44,174 bases of DNA, taken from positions 1 through 44,174 of the forward strand of contig SHWL01000017.1 in the NCBI GenBank assembly GCA_009693865.1. The letters run 5' to 3'. Under the pieces are notes generated by a model. It was given only the letters and a program-made list of their open reading frames with translations, had not been told where the DNA came from and made no database searches. Below, piece by piece: positions 41,610-44,174 of this stretch (within the stretch, counting starts at the first letter, position 1; every line of letters begins with the position of its first letter). The position numbers and the translations under genes are program-made. Origin of the DNA: Acetobacteraceae bacterium. GTDB taxonomy: Bacteria > Pseudomonadota > Alphaproteobacteria > Acetobacterales > Acetobacteraceae.

Positions 41610-41850
41610 TAGAACCAACATTCGTGTCACCAGCCGCCATTTAGATGAGCACCATGCTGACCATTGGGAACGTTTGCGATTCATAGAATAAATGACGGAT
41701 TATGTGACGATTTTCTGGGCGCGTTGGCCGCTTTCGACGATGTCACGCAACCCCTCGTATAAGTGACAGGCCGCTCAGTGCGACTGTGCGGCCATTGAAA
41801 TCGCGGCAAAAATTTCTTTGTGGCGGCTGGTGACACGAATGTTGGTTCTA
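41610..41850. mobile_element. 241-bp element with perfect 30-bp terminal inverted repeats
   Basis: Left end 41610-41639 (TAGAACCAACATTCGTGTCA...) and right end 41821-41850 are exact reverse complements over 30 nt. Both ends have an outer TA, as expected for IS630/mariner-type targets, although no longer target duplication is visible. The interior (about 180 nt) has no intact transposase. It looks like a MITE or an internally deleted IS. Confidence 0.85.
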
Positions 41851-42078
41851 CCCCAAGAGAGAACGTTTTGAACCGCAATCTGCCGAATGAAGCAGCGCCT
41901 CCCTGGTTATCCTGCTGATCAACCAGCGCTTACCGCTGCACCGAGACGGCGGCCTTGGCCAGATCGAGAACCGGATCGTCCCCGACCGACGTGAACCGGC
42001 ACTCGCGGCTGTCCGGATGATGATCCATCCAGCAGTCTCCCGGCACGTCTGCCGGAAGCTTGCCTACGATAGCAGCAA
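41851..42078. other. Non-coding sequence between the element and the chemotaxis receptor gene
   Basis: Short frames only; nothing recognised. With 41222-41289 it completes the gaps of this segment. Confidence 0.4.
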
Positions 42079-43767
42079 TCAGGCCGCTCGCACCTCGCGC
42101 AGAAACACGGTGACCTGCGCCTTCAAGGCCTCCCCGTTCCGTGAAAGCTCTACGGCCGAGGCCAGCACCAGCGATGCCTCCTCTCCGGCCTTCTGGGCCG
42201 CTTCGCTGACCCCGACGATGTTGCCCGACACCTCCTGTGTGCCCTGGGCGGCCTGCATCACATTGCGGGAAATTTCTTGCGTCGCCGTACCTTGTTCTTC
42301 CACGGCGGCGGCGATCGCGGCCGCGGTTTCGTTCACTTTGCCGATGGTTTCAGTTGCACCCAGAATGGATTGGACTGCCAGTTTGGTAGCTTCCTGGATC
42401 GATCTGATCTGTGTTGCAATTTCGTCGGTTGCCTTGGCCGTCTGGGTGGCAAGCGCCTTGACCTCGGAGGCGACGACGGCGAAGCCTTTGCCCGCATCGC
42501 CTGCCCGCGCCGCCTCGATGGTTGCGTTCAGCGCCAGCAGGTTGGTCTGCGCGGCGATGCCACTGATGATCCGCACCACATCGCCGATCTTCTCCGCCGT
42601 CATGGCAAGACCTTGAACCTGCGTGTTCGAGTCCATGGTTTGCTGCACACCCTGCTGGATGACGACGGTGGCGTGCGTGACCTGCTGGCTGATCTCGCGG
42701 ATTGAGGCGGAGAGTTCCTCGGCGGCGGCGGCCACGGTTTGCACGTTCTTCGTGGCCTGTTCCGAGGCCGTTGCAACGGTGGTGGATCGCCGGGTCGTCT
42801 CTTTGGATGTCGACGCCATCGACTGCGACGTCGATTGCAACTCCGTCGCTGCCGAGGCAACGTTTTCAACAATGCCGCCAACGCTTGCCTCGAACCGTGC
42901 AGCAAGGTCGAGCATGGCCTGGCGGCGCTCCGTTTCGGTCTTTTGCTTCTGGGTTTCCTGATCGGCACGCAGCCGCTCGGCCTCGATCATGCTGTCCTTG
43001 AACACCCGCACCGCTTCGGCCATGGCGCCAACCTCATCCTTGCGGCCGGCCCCAGGCACCGCAACCGAGGTATCGCCGCGAGCGAGCCGTGCCATCACCT
43101 CGCGCATGGCCGTGATCGGGGTGGCAATACCCCGCGTCAGCGCAAGGCTCAAAAGCAAGGCGACCACAAGCGAGGCCGCACCGCCGATAATCGTCGTGTC
43201 GGAACTGATCGCCAGCGCCGAATTCATGGCGGAGTACCGTGCTGCCAGCAGCGTGCGTTCGACATTGTCGAGCTCGGCAACGACCGCGCGAAGCCCGTCC
43301 ATCGACAGCTTCCCCGCCCCCGAGGCTTCCATCGCGCGCGCCTGCTCCCGCGTCTCCGGCTTGGCCATCAACGCAATCTCTTTCTCGGCGATCTCCGAGC
43401 GCCAGGTGCGGGCAAACTGGTTCATCTTGTCGAGGCGACCCTGCTGGGCCGGATTGTCCGAAGTCAACTGCTTCACATCGCGAAAGGCGGCGGCATAGGC
43501 CTCGCCACCGCTGCGGTATGGCGCCAGAAACGCGTCGTCGCCGGATACCAGATAGCCACGCACCCCGGTTTCCTGATCGACCATGGCGGCCATCGCCGAA
43601 TTCAGCTTCTCAAGAACAATATAGGTATGCGTCGTCCAGCCCACGCTCTGACCGATAAAGCTGGTCTTCTGGTAAACGATGGCGCTGCTGATCGCCATGA
43701 TGGCGATCATCATGGCGAAGGCCGCCATCAGTTTGCGGGAGATCGAAAGGTTGGTGAAGATTGACAT
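42079..43767 (-). CDS. Methyl-accepting chemotaxis protein with CHASE3 sensor
   Basis: 562-residue membrane receptor. First membrane helix [20 protein letters not shown] (about 13-32), then an extracellular CHASE3 domain ([20 protein letters not shown] then [14 protein letters not shown], about 60-95), second helix [20 protein letters not shown] (about 194-213), HAMP ([20 protein letters not shown]) and a cytoplasmic signalling domain with the hairpin tip [20 protein letters not shown] then [20 protein letters not shown], the CheA/CheW contact region. The C-terminus FLREVRAA lacks a CheR-docking pentapeptide. ATG 43767 has GAGGG about 4 nt upstream. The stimulus is unknown. Confidence 0.94.
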   Translation of the reverse strand: MSIFTNLSISRKLMAAFAMMIAIMAISSAIVYQKTSFIGQSVGWTTHTYIVLEKLNSAMAAMVDQETGVRGYLVSGDDAFLAPYRSGGEAYAAAFRDVKQLTSDNPAQQGRLDKMNQFARTWRSEIAEKEIALMAKPETREQARAMEASGAGKLSMDGLRAVVAELDNVERTLLAARYSAMNSALAISSDTTIIGGAASLVVALLLSLALTRGIATPITAMREVMARLARGDTSVAVPGAGRKDEVGAMAEAVRVFKDSMIEAERLRADQETQKQKTETERRQAMLDLAARFEASVGGIVENVASAATELQSTSQSMASTSKETTRRSTTVATASEQATKNVQTVAAAAEELSASIREISQQVTHATVVIQQGVQQTMDSNTQVQGLAMTAEKIGDVVRIISGIAAQTNLLALNATIEAARAGDAGKGFAVVASEVKALATQTAKATDEIATQIRSIQEATKLAVQSILGATETIGKVNETAAAIAAAVEEQGTATQEISRNVMQAAQGTQEVSGNIVGVSEAAQKAGEEASLVLASAVELSRNGEALKAQVTVFLREVRAA

Positions 43768-44174
43768 AAACCCTCATGTTTTGTGGGGCGCTAGCTGCGC
43801 GCACTGTGATCTGGTGGATGGGAGCGTCGGCGAGATACTTGCCTATCTGGGAACTCGAAGCGTCTGAATGACGAGCCACTTTCGTGCCCATGGAAGGCAC
43901 ATAAAGGATCGTAATTAACAAATGGTGAACAGGCGGATATAATTTTGTGGAATTGGGAAGGGGTAACTCTCGAAACCAGAGGACCCCTCCGTGCCAATGA
44001 AGATGAGACATCTACCCCCCGGGAGTTCGGTGAGTGTCAAGATAGTTGTCGCCCGGCATTCGTAACGAGGGTTGCTTTATCCACCTCCGGTTTTTGGCAT
44101 GTGCGGCAGGCCTGAACGTCCGACTGGTGCCGAGCATGCCATGGTGCTCACTGCGGGGAAGGTGCAGTGCTCGC
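43768..44174. other. Terminal intergenic region
   Basis: 407 nt upstream of the chemotaxis receptor, AT-richer around 43900-43950, so it probably carries that gene's promoter. No gene, repeat or clear -35/-10 pair could be supported. Confidence 0.4.

Overview
The window is high-GC chromosomal DNA from an alphaproteobacterium. The best guess, by inference only, is a Rhodospirillales or Acetobacteraceae relative: tripartite tricarboxylate transporter (TTT) genes with Bug-type binding proteins, an lpoA-like/rsmI pair, an IS1380-type transposase and many palindromic repeats. No rRNA, tRNA, CRISPR array or phage module was found. It reads as an accessory, transporter-rich region scattered with decaying genes and small non-autonomous mobile elements.

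Left part (1-9.8 kb): a broken inosose-dehydratase-like gene (minus strand). Then comes an arsenic-type cluster on the plus strand: an ArsR regulator with a C-terminal cysteine cluster, a flavin monooxygenase with an unusual Cys-pair-rich tail, and an MFS exporter. A complete five-gene dipeptide/oligopeptide-type ABC operon follows on the minus strand (binding protein, two permeases, two ATPases), joined by short gaps or ATGA overlaps. A 185-bp MITE with perfect 23-bp terminal repeats and a 9-bp target duplication lies upstream of it.

Middle (9.8-26.2 kb): two TTT systems (tctB-tctA-tctC, then tctC-tctB-tctA) with a third binding protein gene in opposite orientation between them. Next are a TerC/YjbE-type membrane protein, an orphan TRAP binding protein (DctP/TakP-like), two convergent crotonase genes, an MqsR/MqsA toxin-antitoxin pair whose toxin lacks a convincing 5' end, a thiolase-like/DUF35 pair resembling steroid side-chain aldolases, and a divergent lpoA-like/rsmI pair whose 5' ends overlap.

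Right part (26.2-44.2 kb): a Cu/Ag efflux cluster (small Cys protein, FixH/YtkA-like protein, TolC-type outer membrane factor, CusB-like adaptor, CusA-like RND pump). It is followed by a dead peptide-binding-protein gene cut off by a repeat element, a TPR protein, a class C serine hydrolase, a cupin, an HpcH/HpaI-type aldolase, an IS1380-family element, several unrecognised small genes next to a 241-bp inverted-repeat element, and a CHASE3-type chemotaxis receptor.

A family of palindromes with a 79-bp core recurs in intergenic gaps over the whole window (about 3.9, 19.3, 19.5, 22.3, 34.2 and 38.7 kb). In several places it sits inside larger elements with their own inverted ends. The most interesting candidates for novelty are the Cys-tailed flavoprotein in the ars-like cluster and this nested MITE/palindrome family.
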